Source of the DNA: an uncultured Collinsella sp.
GTDB taxonomy: Bacteria; Actinomycetota; Coriobacteriia; Coriobacteriales; Coriobacteriaceae
Direction of reading: 5' to 3'
DNA length: 64,000 nucleotides
NCBI GenBank assembly: GCA_902493895.1
Contig: CABUQW010000005.1
Span: 23,966-87,965 of the forward strand
Position 1 is the first letter of the stretch. The number at the start of each line of letters is the position of its first letter. Below are positions 51,835 to 61,310 of the stretch, piece by piece. The translations under genes and the position numbers were made by a program. A model generated the notes under the pieces. That model worked only from the letters and a program-made list of their open reading frames with translations, was not told the origin of the DNA and searched no databases.

Positions 51835-53300
51835 CCCGATACCCTGAGGGCCGGATCGGCCGGCCCCGGGAGATCGGAGGACGGCATGTCCGGAAAGAAG
51901 AGAAAGGGCTCCGCGAGGGCGGTCCCGAGGTCCTACGGAAGGCTCACGAGGCACGAGCGGGACACGGTCCAGAGGATGCTGGAGCGCAGGGCGTCGTGCA
52001 GGGAGATCGCGAGGGAGCTGGGCAGGTCGCCCTCGACGGTGAGCGCCGAGGTGGCGTCGCACAGGTTCGTGACGGCGCCGAAGGCCAGGCGCGGCGAGCG
52101 CGTGGACGCCTCCGCCGACCTGTCGGCGGCCTGCCCGCGCCTGGCCGCGTGGCCGCGATGCTGCAACGGGTGCGGACGGTACCGCGCGATCGGCTGCAAG
52201 CGCCGCCCCCACGTCTTCTACGAGGCCCGGGCCGCGCAGCTGTGCGCCGACTCGGTCCTCGTCTCGTCCAGGCGCGGGATAGACGCCGACGAGCCCGCCG
52301 CGGCGGCCAGGCTGGAGGCGATAAGGGACTGCCTGCGCCGGGGGCTGTCGCCCGAGCAGATGGCGGCGCGCAACGGCGGCCCGGTGGACCTGTCGCCGTC
52401 GACCATCTACCGCTGGGTCTCGGCGGGCTACGACGGCATGACCAACATGGAGCTCAGGCGCAAGGTCGGATACAGGCCGAGGAAGCGCACCGCGGGCCGG
52501 GCGGCGACCCGCCACTCCGCCCGCAGGTCGCATGCCGCGTTCCTCGCCCTCGGGGAGGACGCGTGCGCCGCGGCCTGGGAGATGGACACCGTCGAGGGCG
52601 CCCGGGAAGACTCCGCCTGCCTGCTCACGCTGCTGCACCGCCCCAGCCGGCTCCAGCTCGCCCTGCCGCTGGAGGAGAAGACCGCCGGGTGCGTCGCGGA
52701 CGCCCTCCGGGGCGTCCGGGCCATCCTCGGCGCCGACGGGACGCGCCGCGTGTTCCGCGCCGTGCTCACCGACAACGGCGCCGAGTTCTCCGACGAGGCG
52801 GCGGTCGCGGCGCTGCTCGGCGAGGGGCCGGGCGAGACGAGGCTGTTCTACTGCGACCCCAGGCGCAGCGACCAGAAGGGCGCCTGCGAGCGCAACCACG
52901 TCGAGATCAGGAAGCTGCTGCCCAAGGGCGCCGGAATCAGGTTCGACCGGCTCGTCCCGGCCGACCTGGCGCTGGCCATGTCGCACGTGAACTCCGAGCC
53001 CCGCGGCGCGCTCGGCTTCGCGACGCCCGCGCGCGCCTTCAGGGCGATGCTCGGGGAGGACGCGGCGGCGCTGCTGGACGCCTACGGCGTGAGGGACGTG
53101 CCGCTCGGCGACCTCGACCTGACGCCGGGGCTCATCGAGAGGGCGCGCGCAGAGAGGGGCGATGCCCCGCTGGCCTAGCCTAGAAGAAAAACGGAATAGA
53201 CGGACCGACCGTCCGGCTGAGTCTGGGAAGAGGTGCCGGGCGGCGGGCGGAGCATGGCCACCGGACCCATCGAAACACATCTCCACCATTCCTTCAACTG
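51835..53300 (+). mobile_element. IS30-family insertion sequence (ends not resolved)
   Basis: Inferred from an intact IS30-type transposase gene. Terminal inverted repeats could not be matched by eye. The left border is placed after the palindrome and the right before the terminator at 53303. The coding density, higher GC and a transposon-like ribosome site set it apart from the neighbours. Confidence 0.45.
51886..53178 (+). CDS. IS30-family transposase
   Basis: 430 residues. The N-terminal helix-turn-helix (RLTRHERDTVQRMLERRAS, then REIARELGRSPSTVS) is followed by the DDE integrase core. Asp is in WEMDTVEG, the second Asp in LTDNGAEF and Glu in the KGACERNHVEI block. IS30 elements move by a copy-out mechanism with abutted ends. 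The start has ATCGGAGGACGGC. The gene is full length and intact, so the element may be active. Codon use (AGG-rich Arg) differs from the surrounding chromosome. Confidence 0.93.
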   Translation: MSGKKRKGSARAVPRSYGRLTRHERDTVQRMLERRASCREIARELGRSPSTVSAEVASHRFVTAPKARRGERVDASADLSAACPRLAAWPRCCNGCGRYRAIGCKRRPHVFYEARAAQLCADSVLVSSRRGIDADEPAAAARLEAIRDCLRRGLSPEQMAARNGGPVDLSPSTIYRWVSAGYDGMTNMELRRKVGYRPRKRTAGRAATRHSARRSHAAFLALGEDACAAAWEMDTVEGAREDSACLLTLLHRPSRLQLALPLEEKTAGCVADALRGVRAILGADGTRRVFRAVLTDNGAEFSDEAAVAALLGEGPGETRLFYCDPRRSDQKGACERNHVEIRKLLPKGAGIRFDRLVPADLALAMSHVNSEPRGALGFATPARAFRAMLGEDAAALLDAYGVRDVPLGDLDLTPGLIERARAERGDAPLA

Positions 53301-53302
53301 GG

Positions 53303-53341
53303 AAAATGCCGCCCCCGAGTCCCGGATAGGACCTCGGGGGC
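53303..53341 (-). terminator. Terminator of the glutathionylspermidine-synthase-like gene
   Basis: On the minus strand GCCCCCGAG/CTCGGGGGC, with a 13-base loop, is followed by GGCATTTT. It is 157 bases past that gene's stop. The rest of the gap 53342-53497 has no recognised feature. Confidence 0.65.
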
Positions 53342-53497
53342 GTTCGACTAACTGCGGGAGCGTGCCGTCAGCTCAATGTGTTCGGCTGAGATCGGAAATC
53401 AACCCAAAAACGCCAGATAGAACTGGACTCGCCGGCTTCGCCAAAATCTCCCCGTCACGTCGAACGCCGCAACCACGGAAAACTCCCCAAGAAACGG

Positions 53498-54964
53498 CTA
53501 TTCCTCAAAAAAGCTCGCAACGTTCAAACGGCTCGTCCACTCTCCTATGGTGTTGGCAAAGCCGACGCGTGTGTACACGCCCGCAAAACGGCCGCGATAC
53601 AGGTACAGGCCTTCCATATTAGAAGCGGGCGCAAAACCAAGATCATCCACAAGTCCTTTGGGCGCCTCTCCTCGATGCGGCCCATCGACCAGCGTTCCGC
53701 GCAAGCAGGGAGTCTGATACTGCTGAGCATACTCCTGTACAATCGCCCCAGCGGCCGCAGCGCGAGCAAGCACCTGGGACCATTCCTGTTCCATGACGTC
53801 CAAACCAGCAACAACGCCAACCGCGTTGTAGCCGCCGCACGGCTTGACGATCCATCGGTCCTTTTCGGCAAATCTCGACAACTGGGTGCTTTCGTCCAAA
53901 ATCTCGGTATAGGGCACATGCTCCCGTACAAACGATTGCTCCTCCGGGCTCAACAAGGACTGACCGGCCCGAGACCACAAAAACGCAAATACGGTCTTAG
54001 TCGCACACGGCCACGTTCTAAAACCACCAACGATGCACGCGAGCCCTTCTTGAGCCGCCTCGATTAAGGCGGAACGTCCATCGCACGGCTTATCCCACAG
54101 CTCGCCGGTCACCGCGCGCCGCCAAACACAATCAATAGGACCAGCGGCATCGCACAGGTACCTAGCACCGCTCTCGCCTTCGCCAATCCGCAGGTCGCGC
54201 ACATCCGCAAAGCGTGCGGCTACACCCCGCTGCCTCATAAGGTCGACAAAATGAGCCGCATCTTCCGAGTCGATGCTTTCCGAATAGTCGACGATTGCCA
54301 CCGAAACGGGATATATCTTTGATTGCGGTGCATAGAGCCCCTCGTCAACGCGGGCCCCGTCGTCCGATCGTGCACTATCCTCGGTGCGGCGAGGATGGGC
54401 CAGCTTCCACTCTGCATAGGTCTCAAACAATGCGTCTATCCAGCTACCGCACAAATCGTACTGCCGAAAGCCGGGGTGGTCGGATGCAAACTCCTCAAAG
54501 GAAGGCGTCATTCGCACTGCCTGACAGACCGCATCGGTCACTACCATTCCGGCACTGCCGTCGGTATTGAGCTCGCAAAACGTATACGAACCGGCATCTT
54601 CGTCAAGAAAGATATCAACACGCGCAAGGGGAATTTGGCAATCATAGCCGGCATCCATAGCGCACAGGTCAGCAAAAGCCGGATCCATGCGAAACCACGC
54701 ACGCACGGAGGTATCGGAACAAAACGCCCGCGTCACCTTGTCCATAATGCCGTACATGCGCTCGGCCGCCTCCTTAAGAAGCGCCGTCATATCCTTATCG
54801 AATATCTTTGGCGTTAAAGCCCAGGGCGCAGGATCTCCGTGGTAGAGCGCATGGGTTTGAGACAAGTATTCGTCGCCTTTGCGACGACCAGGTAGGTCAC
54901 CTTCGCGCGTGCGTACGATGCGTTCAAAATAATCTTCGAGCTCTCGCGTCTTCAATGTTGCCAC
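53498..54964 (-). CDS. Glutathionylspermidine-synthase-like ATP-grasp protein
   Basis: 488 residues resembling the C-terminal synthetase part of GspS. CELNTDGSAGM supplies Glu/Asn metal ligands, WIVKPCGGYNAVGV is the ATP-grasp phosphate loop and YRGRFAGVYTRVG lies near the end. The amidase half of E. coli Gsp is absent. Actinobacteria do not usually make glutathione, so the acceptor is probably another peptide-type substrate. A GTG at 54964 has GGAGGGTAAT upstream. An ATG four codons earlier is less likely. Confidence 0.78.
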   Translation of the reverse strand: MATLKTRELEDYFERIVRTREGDLPGRRKGDEYLSQTHALYHGDPAPWALTPKIFDKDMTALLKEAAERMYGIMDKVTRAFCSDTSVRAWFRMDPAFADLCAMDAGYDCQIPLARVDIFLDEDAGSYTFCELNTDGSAGMVVTDAVCQAVRMTPSFEEFASDHPGFRQYDLCGSWIDALFETYAEWKLAHPRRTEDSARSDDGARVDEGLYAPQSKIYPVSVAIVDYSESIDSEDAAHFVDLMRQRGVAARFADVRDLRIGEGESGARYLCDAAGPIDCVWRRAVTGELWDKPCDGRSALIEAAQEGLACIVGGFRTWPCATKTVFAFLWSRAGQSLLSPEEQSFVREHVPYTEILDESTQLSRFAEKDRWIVKPCGGYNAVGVVAGLDVMEQEWSQVLARAAAAGAIVQEYAQQYQTPCLRGTLVDGPHRGEAPKGLVDDLGFAPASNMEGLYLYRGRFAGVYTRVGFANTIGEWTSRLNVASFFEE

Positions 54965-55084
54965 ATTACCCTCCATTGCTTGATTTTTTGCTCATGCTAC
55001 GCCAGCACGCACGACTTCGGCGCGCTTGAATAGGCTTCTAAATTAGCAACACATTTTTGCATGAGGCGGCAGGAGGCGACAAAT

Positions 55085-55130
55085 ACTCCAGCTCAAGCGC
55101 ATGCCCAGCCCCGCAACAAAAACGCCAGAC
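55085..55130. repeat. 46-base repeat (module F, copy 2)
   Basis: Matches 51723-51768 with three differences. Its right end forms one arm of the following terminator. Confidence 0.75.
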
Positions 55131-55149
55131 GGACGAGTCGCCTGGCGTT
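55114..55149 (-). terminator. Terminator of the zinc-ribbon gene
   Basis: On the minus strand AACGCCAG/CTGGCGTT, with a 13-base loop, is followed by TTTGTTG. It is 25 bases past the stop. Confidence 0.8.
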
Positions 55150-55173
55150 ATCAGAGTGAGCTATACGCCGAGT

Positions 55174-56220
55174 CTAATCGTAGACGCCCATTTTAAGCAG
55201 TGTGAAGGTCGGGGCGCCGTCACCCTGTGCGACGCGGACCGTGCAAGTTTCGGTACGGCCCCTGGATGCGTCCGCTTGAATTGCGGCGATGAACTGGTCC
55301 TTTGGCAGGCCGTAAGTGCTCTCGGGGATGTCAGAAGGAAGTAACGCACCGCCAGCACTGTAGACCTCATAGGTGAGCTCGTAAATGTTGTCGCCAAGGT
55401 CAGTCGCGCCCGCAACGATGGCACACGATGGGTTGTAATTTCCCTGACCGTATTCCTGCTTCAGGTACAAGTACCCGTCATGCGCTTCGGCCGAATCGGC
55501 AAGCATCTGCCCACCCGACCCTTTATCAAAGGTCATGTCAGCATCCGAGAGCGTCAGACCCGTCAGGCGATTGAGTTCCCTATTGATCACATCGGTCGCC
55601 ATGCGCTGATAGTGACCGTTGTCATAGTCGCCTTTCTCGATTCGATACGGCGCGTTGTCAATAAAATGGCACCAGATAAACTTGACCAGCTTGTATTTCT
55701 CGTCATCAGAAAGTCCGTCAGTCGAATCGAAGCCGCCCGCCTGATACCAGTCCCGATCGAAGTGTTCCTCCGTAAAGTTCGATAGGAACAGGTTCGCGGC
55801 GGCATAGGTTGCCTGGTCATTGAGGTCGACCTTTACGCTGCTGCCCGTCTGCCCGGGCTCTTCCGGCTCCTCTTGCTCTTCGGCAGGCTTCTCCTTGGCG
55901 CTTCCCTGGTCCTTAAGCTCGGCCGAACCCTCGTCAGACCCCAGCACCGTGATCTGCGATGAATTGCCCTGCCCAAGCGGACCCAGCACGCCGGTCAGCG
56001 CCAGAGCGGCACCGCCGGCAACGAGCACGCCCACCACGCACATGCCGACAATCACCGCGCGCTTATACGACTTCTTCTGCACGGAAGGCATCCCTGCCGC
56101 CGGCATCGGTGCGGGCTCAGCAGGCGCGGCCGCCGGAGAGGCAGCGCCCATGCGTGCCCCGCAGTTCGTGCAAAAATCGGTTCCGTCGGGCATCTCGGAG
56201 CCACACTTGGTGCAAAACAT
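55174..56220 (-). CDS. Zinc-ribbon, single-pass membrane protein
   Basis: 348 residues. An N-terminal zinc ribbon (MFCTKCGSEMPDGTDFCTNC) is followed by an Ala/Pro-rich linker, a membrane helix at about 55-77 and an acidic low-complexity stretch (90-125). The C-terminal about 220-residue external domain is unfamiliar. Such zinc-ribbon/membrane proteins are common in actinobacteria and their role is unknown. The start has AGGGGATG upstream. A perfect TGTTGCGCAACA palindrome lies 67 bases upstream of the start. Confidence 0.75.
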   Translation of the reverse strand: MFCTKCGSEMPDGTDFCTNCGARMGAASPAAAPAEPAPMPAAGMPSVQKKSYKRAVIVGMCVVGVLVAGGAALALTGVLGPLGQGNSSQITVLGSDEGSAELKDQGSAKEKPAEEQEEPEEPGQTGSSVKVDLNDQATYAAANLFLSNFTEEHFDRDWYQAGGFDSTDGLSDDEKYKLVKFIWCHFIDNAPYRIEKGDYDNGHYQRMATDVINRELNRLTGLTLSDADMTFDKGSGGQMLADSAEAHDGYLYLKQEYGQGNYNPSCAIVAGATDLGDNIYELTYEVYSAGGALLPSDIPESTYGLPKDQFIAAIQADASRGRTETCTVRVAQGDGAPTFTLLKMGVYD

Positions 56221-56286
56221 ATTCGGGCATCCCCTTACAACAAACGGCATCTGCCGTCATCATATTGAGCCTTCGCAGCCCAAATG

Positions 56287-56298
56287 TGTTGCGCAACA
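56287..56298. promoter_or_regulatory. TGTTGCGCAACA palindrome upstream of the zinc-ribbon gene
   Basis: A perfect 12-bp palindrome. An identical copy lies beside the -35 of the Rrf2 gene promoter (63587-63598), suggesting one shared regulator. Confidence 0.5.
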
Positions 56299-56338
56299 TT
56301 GGTCGCCGTCTTCGAGTGCCGGCAAAACGTGCCGGGCC

Positions 56339-57004
56339 CTACCCCGTCACACGCACGCTGGGGCAAAGGTCTGCCAGTGGGCACTCGTCGCACTTGGGTT
56401 TGCGGGCGTCGCAGATCTCGCGGCCAAAGGTGATCCACTGGTGGTTGACCGACTCCCAATACTCGTGCGGCAAGATCTTGAGCAAATCTTGCTCGGTCTT
56501 GAGCGGCTCTTTGGCGTGCGTCTTGGGACTCAGCATCAGGCGGTGCGCGATGCGGTTGACGTGCGTATCCACCGCGATGCCTTCCACGATGCCGTACCCC
56601 ACGTTGAGCACGATGTTCGCTGTTTTGCGCCCCACGCCCGGCAGCTTGACGAGTTCCTTCATGTCTGCCGGCACCTCGCTGCCGTAATCGGCGACGATCA
56701 TCTGCGCGGCCTCCACGGCATGCTTGGCCTTACTCTTATAAAAGCCGAGCGACTTAATGGTGTCCGCCACGTCGGTCACACTTGCCCCGGCCATAGCCTC
56801 GGGCGTGGGCCACTGGGCAAACAGCTTCGGCGTCACCTTGTTGACCTGCGCGTCGGTCGTCTGCGCCGAGAGCAGTACCGCGATGAGCAGCCTAAAGGGA
56901 TTCTCGTGGTCCAAGAAGCACTCGACCGGGCCATAGCGACGGTTAAGGCGCTCGCACACCTCGATGGCGCGCTCGCGTTTGGCGGCATTGGTCTCGCGTG
57001 GCAT
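56339..57004 (-). CDS. nth: Endonuclease III
   Basis: 221-residue base-excision repair glycosylase/AP lyase for oxidised pyrimidines. The helix-hairpin-helix LPGVGRKTANIV has the catalytic Lys. GIAVDTHVNRI has the Asp. The C-terminal 4Fe-4S cysteines are C-x6-C-x2-C-x5-C (CDARKPKCDECPLADLC). The ATG used has GAGGAGTCG upstream. It follows the ABC exporter by 63 bases and could be in the same transcript. Confidence 0.96.
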   Translation of the reverse strand: MPRETNAAKRERAIEVCERLNRRYGPVECFLDHENPFRLLIAVLLSAQTTDAQVNKVTPKLFAQWPTPEAMAGASVTDVADTIKSLGFYKSKAKHAVEAAQMIVADYGSEVPADMKELVKLPGVGRKTANIVLNVGYGIVEGIAVDTHVNRIAHRLMLSPKTHAKEPLKTEQDLLKILPHEYWESVNHQWITFGREICDARKPKCDECPLADLCPSVRVTG

Positions 57005-57067
57005 AACGACTCCTCGACTCAACGGCATAACAAACCTATGGGCACGATTGTCCCACGTATGGGGTCT

Positions 57068-58870
57068 TTACGCCTCCAAAAAAGCGCCGGTCTGGCGGCT
57101 CCACAGGCTTGCGTATTCGCCGCCCGCCTCGACAAGCTGCGCATGCGTACCATCCTCGACAATCTCACCGTCGGCCAACACCACGATGCGATCGAGCGCC
57201 GCCACGGTGGACAGGCGGTGCGCCACCACAATGGAGGTGCGGCCGCGCATCAGGTTCTCGAGCGCCTCCTGCACCAGAGCCTCGGACTCACTGTCCAGGG
57301 CAGAGGTTGCCTCGTCGAGCACCAGAATCGGCGCGTCAGTGAGGATGGCACGGGCGATGACCACGCGCTGGCGCTGGCCGCCCGAGAGCTTAACGCCCCG
57401 CTCGCCCACCATGGTGTCAAAGCCATGGGGCAGACGATCGATAAACTCCAGGGCATTTGCCAGGCGCGCGGCCTCGCGAATCTGCTCGTCGGTAGCGTCG
57501 GGACGACCGTAGGCGATATTTTCGCGAATAGAGCGGTGGAACAGCAGCGCCTCCTGCGGCACGTAGGCAACCTGACGGCGCAGGCTCTGCTGCGTGCAGC
57601 GTGAGACGTCCTGGCCATCCACGAGCACGCGGCCTCCTTGCACGTCGTCCAAGCGTAGCAACAGCTTGGTGAGCGTCGTCTTGCCCGAGCCCGATTTGCC
57701 CACCAGGCCCACGCGCTGGCCCGCCGCCACATGGAGCGTCAGGTCGCTGAACACGCTCTCGCCCGCAGCAGCATCGCGGTACGCAAAGCTCAAGTGCTCA
57801 AAATCAATCACGCCCTCGCCCACCTTGAGCTCGGGGGCGTTCTCGTCGTCTGCCACCAGACGCGGCTCATCCAGCACGCGCGTCATCTCGGCCGCATCGC
57901 CCAACGCGCGGTTGATGCGCTGCATCATGGAGCTCACGTAGTTCAGACGCATAGTGAGGTTGTACGTATAGGTAAAGATCATGACGAGCGCGCCGGCCGA
58001 GATGCCAAACCACGCGTTGCCGCCCGCGACGAACACACTCACCACGGCCATAGTGATGACGATAAGGCCTGAGGTCGTAAAGTTGCGTTGCATCATGGCG
58101 TGCATCGATACCGTTTCGGCATCGCGCGCGGCGCGGTCGGCGGTATCGAACAGGTCGCGCTCAAAGTCCTCGCGACCGCAGGTCTTGACGGCCAGGATGT
58201 TCGTGACCGCGTCGGACAGCACGCCCGACAGCTTGTTCTGCGCGGCGGACGTCGCGGCCGAAAGCGGCATGATGCGCTTGTACATAAGCCAGACAAACGC
58301 AATGTAGACGACCATGATGCCCACCAAGATCACGGTAAATGTGGGCACCACCGGAGCGAGCGCCGCCACCGTGCAGACAACCGAGGTGATGGTGGGGATG
58401 AGCGAATACACCGTCACGTCCACCAGACCTGTGTAGCCGCTCATAAAACGACTCGTCTGGCTCACAAGCGATCCGCCAAATCGGCTGGTGTGGAATGTCA
58501 TGGATTGATTGGAGAGCGTGTCGAAGCACAGGCGCGCCAGGTGATAGTTGCCCGCAATCTCGAGCTTGTAGACGGTGTAGTCCTGCAGCTTGGAGAGGAT
58601 CTGACCTACCAGGTTAACGAGCACGAGCGCCAGAATATAGGGGCTAAAGACCTCAAACACCTGGTCGCCCGCCACGGGGCCGGCCTGGACGCGATCGACG
58701 ATAAGGGCCATCACGTAGGTGTTGGCAAACGTAAGCAAAAAGATGTAGCCCGCCGACGAGAACACCGAGAGAAAGACGATCAACGGCTGTGTGCGCGTGA
58801 CGTCCCAAAAACGCTGCAGTGTGCGGCGCACGGTGGAGCGTTTGAGCGGACTGGTGCTTCTCTGAGACAT
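57068..58870 (-). CDS. ABC transporter with fused membrane and ATPase domains
   Basis: 600 residues. Six helices in the first about 330 residues, then the ATPase with Walker A GLVGKSGSGKTT, signature KLSGGQRQRV and Walker B ILVLDEATSALD. It is a homodimeric exporter of the multidrug/lipid class. The substrate is unknown. The start has AAAGGAAGC upstream. It sits between rmuC and nth on the same strand. Confidence 0.93.
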   Translation of the reverse strand: MSQRSTSPLKRSTVRRTLQRFWDVTRTQPLIVFLSVFSSAGYIFLLTFANTYVMALIVDRVQAGPVAGDQVFEVFSPYILALVLVNLVGQILSKLQDYTVYKLEIAGNYHLARLCFDTLSNQSMTFHTSRFGGSLVSQTSRFMSGYTGLVDVTVYSLIPTITSVVCTVAALAPVVPTFTVILVGIMVVYIAFVWLMYKRIMPLSAATSAAQNKLSGVLSDAVTNILAVKTCGREDFERDLFDTADRAARDAETVSMHAMMQRNFTTSGLIVITMAVVSVFVAGGNAWFGISAGALVMIFTYTYNLTMRLNYVSSMMQRINRALGDAAEMTRVLDEPRLVADDENAPELKVGEGVIDFEHLSFAYRDAAAGESVFSDLTLHVAAGQRVGLVGKSGSGKTTLTKLLLRLDDVQGGRVLVDGQDVSRCTQQSLRRQVAYVPQEALLFHRSIRENIAYGRPDATDEQIREAARLANALEFIDRLPHGFDTMVGERGVKLSGGQRQRVVIARAILTDAPILVLDEATSALDSESEALVQEALENLMRGRTSIVVAHRLSTVAALDRIVVLADGEIVEDGTHAQLVEAGGEYASLWSRQTGAFLEA

Positions 58871-58977
58871 GGGCTTCCTTTCGCGTCTGATAGGGCGAAA
58901 CGCCATTGTTGCACACTAAAGTGCACTTCAGGCAAGCACGATTGCGAAAAACGCCCGCGTGCCGCCGTCCGTTGCGA

Positions 58978-60333
58978 CTAGTCCTCGTCTTCCTGGCCCG
59001 CGAGTAAGCCTGCGGACTCCAAGCCCAAAATCGCGTCGGCCTCCCGCGCGTCTTCCAGCGCGTCGATATCCTTGAGCTTGCGTTCCATAACGTTGGTGCG
59101 CGTGGTGATAATGCCCTCGACCGTCTTCCCCGCGGTCTCAATCTGCTGCTGCGCGCGACGCAGCGCCGCCTGATAGCGCGGCAGCTCAGCCTTGACGGCG
59201 GAAAGTACGCGCAGCACGTCATCGGTGCGTTTTTGCAGCCTAAACGTCTGATAGCTCATCTGCAGGCTGTTGAGGATGGCCGCCATGGTGCTGGGGCCGG
59301 CAACGTTGACGTGATAATCGCGGCCCAGGGTCTCGATAAGCCCGGGGCGGCTGACGACCTCGGCGTACAGGCCCTCAAACGGCACGAACAGAATGCCAAA
59401 GTTGGTCGTCGCGGGCACGCTCAGGTACTTTTCGCAGATGTCCTTGGCCTCGCGCTTCACCATGGCGTCGAGCGTCTTGCGCGCGGCGGCCACAGCCTCG
59501 GCATCACCCGACTCCTGGGCGTCGAGCAGATGCTCGTACGCATCGCCCGGGAATTTGGAGTCGATCGGCAGCAGCACGGGATCACCCTCGTCCACCGGCA
59601 GCTTGACAGCAAACTCAACGCGCTCCGAGGCGCCAGGCTTGGTGGCGACGTTTTCCAGATACTGGTCGGGCGTAAGGATGTCCGCTAGGATCGCGCCCAG
59701 CTGCACCTCGCCCAAAATGCCGCGCGCCTTGACATTGCCCAGCACGCGCTTAAGGTCGCCCACGCCGGTGGCGATAGATTGCATATCGCCCAGGCCCTTG
59801 TACACGGCCTCGAGCTGGTCGCTCACCTGCTTAAACGATGCAGACAGGCGATCGTTGAGCGTACGGGAGAGTTTCTCGTCCACCGTCGCGCGCATCTGAT
59901 CGAGCTGAACGTTGTTGTCCTTGCGGATGGCGCCCAGCTGGGCATCGACCGTCTCGCGCACCTTGTCCAGGCGGTGCTCGATGCCCTCGCGGTTGGCACC
60001 GAGCTGTTGGGCCGTCTCGCGGCGCAGGTCATCCATACGGTCGCCAGCCTGCGAGAACTCACGCGCGATGGTCAGGTAGCGCTGCTGCTCTACGGCGGCG
60101 TCGGTCGTCTGCTGCTGTGCGATGGCATTTGCTGTGCGGCGGGTTTCCGCCAGCGCGACGTTCAGGGTGTCGAGCGCGTTGTTGGCCTGCTCGAGCGCAG
60201 CCAGCATCTCTGCCCCGCTATCGCCGCGCTCCCGCAGCTCGGCGCGAAGGCCCTTGAGCTGCAGGGCACAAGCCACAGCAGCCCCCACCGCCACCAAGGC
60301 GATCACAGCAAGTACGATATCAATAGCAGACAT
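58978..60333 (-). CDS. rmuC: DNA recombination protein RmuC
   Basis: 451 residues. A short N-terminal helix (AIDIVLAVIALVAVG) anchors it. A coiled-coil region at about 30-190 precedes the RmuC domain, with SKFPGDAYEHLL and FVPFEGLYAEV. It limits inversions between short repeats in E. coli by an unknown nuclease activity. The start has GGCGGAGTC upstream, and a longer form 11 residues earlier is less likely. It lies upstream of the ABC gene. Confidence 0.95.
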   Translation of the reverse strand: MSAIDIVLAVIALVAVGAAVACALQLKGLRAELRERGDSGAEMLAALEQANNALDTLNVALAETRRTANAIAQQQTTDAAVEQQRYLTIAREFSQAGDRMDDLRRETAQQLGANREGIEHRLDKVRETVDAQLGAIRKDNNVQLDQMRATVDEKLSRTLNDRLSASFKQVSDQLEAVYKGLGDMQSIATGVGDLKRVLGNVKARGILGEVQLGAILADILTPDQYLENVATKPGASERVEFAVKLPVDEGDPVLLPIDSKFPGDAYEHLLDAQESGDAEAVAAARKTLDAMVKREAKDICEKYLSVPATTNFGILFVPFEGLYAEVVSRPGLIETLGRDYHVNVAGPSTMAAILNSLQMSYQTFRLQKRTDDVLRVLSAVKAELPRYQAALRRAQQQIETAGKTVEGIITTRTNVMERKLKDIDALEDAREADAILGLESAGLLAGQEDED

Positions 60334-60456
60334 AGACTCCGCCCAACAAACCCGATCGATTATCAATCAAAACCGCGATCAATCTTACCCCGCCACACGC
60401 ACCGGGCGCTCCACGGCAGTCGGACAAATGGATTTTGGGCCACAGGCGTCAAAACG

Positions 60457-60879
60457 CTAACTCTCCCAGCCGGCGCGGACGGTTGTTACGACATCGCCTA
60501 GGCGCTGGCCGAGGGCTGACAGATGTTGGAGCACTTCACTGGGCGAGGCACCGTTGAGGATGCAGGTGAGCGCATACGAGACCAGGAAAATCGCCGCAAG
60601 TCCTAATGGAATGAGCACAATCATCGCTAACGTGCGCAGGCGCTGGCCCACGCGGCGGTGACGTGTGCGGCGCTTGTCGAACGCAAGCTCCTGCGCATAT
60701 GAATCTTGTTGTACGGAATAGTTCTCTGGCGCCGATCCGCCCGCAGGCGAAACCGCGGGCGTGGCATTTTGCGCAGGGGGCTGGGCGGCTACCCCTTGCA
60801 TTTGCATCTCCATAAGCCGTTGCTGTTGGCGCAACATGCGCTCGGCTTGTTGCTGCGGGGTCTCAAGAAACAGATCCAT
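60457..60879 (-). CDS. Small membrane protein, hypothetical
   Basis: 140 residues. The N-terminal part is Gln/Met-rich (AERMLRQQQRLMEMQMQG), then a Pro/Ala linker, a basic segment (KRRTRHRRVGQRLR) and one membrane helix at about 84-107. It has a good ribosome site (GAGGAGGCC). No family is recognised. It lies just upstream of rmuC on the same strand. Confidence 0.65.
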   Translation of the reverse strand: MDLFLETPQQQAERMLRQQQRLMEMQMQGVAAQPPAQNATPAVSPAGGSAPENYSVQQDSYAQELAFDKRRTRHRRVGQRLRTLAMIVLIPLGLAAIFLVSYALTCILNGASPSEVLQHLSALGQRLGDVVTTVRAGWES

Positions 60880-61132
60880 GTTGGCCTCCTCAATCGGAGC
60901 ATTCGACGCTTACGACCAGCATCCCGCACCGCCAAGGCCACGGCAACGCAATCCGTAGCAATAGCTGCAAAGTTTCTTTTGCCCAAAAGCTGTCGAAAAC
61001 CTCAACAACTCCCCTACCAGCACTTTCTTTGAGCTTTTTTATCGAATGATCTTTTGCCCTTCCGCCAGCCCGCCAACTAACCAAAACCTAACCAAAAGCT
61101 TGACGGAAATTGTGAAGACCGGGACCCCAAAC

Positions 61133-61159
61133 AAAACATGCCGCCCCATAAGGGGCGGC
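61133..61159 (-). terminator. Terminator of the rubrerythrin transcript
   Basis: On the minus strand GCCGCCCC/GGGGCGGC, with loop TTAT, is followed by ATGTTTTG. It is 170 bases past the rubrerythrin stop, beyond the large inverted repeat. Confidence 0.7.
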
Positions 61160-61210
61160 ACACAAACTTCCAATCAGCTTTTCAGTAACGAGCACGCGAC
61201 GACCCAACGC

Positions 61211-61310
61211 CGGAGCACAGGGCGGGAGGCCGGATTGCCTTCCCTCAACGCGACCCTGCGGAGCCGTGAGCGGGGAGGGAAGGCAATCCGGCCTCCCGCC
61301 CTGCGCTCCG
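61211..61310. repeat. 36-base inverted repeat after rubrerythrin
   Basis: Arms 61211-61246 and 61275-61310 pair with one mismatch. The loop is 28 bases. The stem includes GGCCGGATTGCCTTCCCTC and its inverse. It lies about 20 bases past the rubrerythrin stop. Confidence 0.9.
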
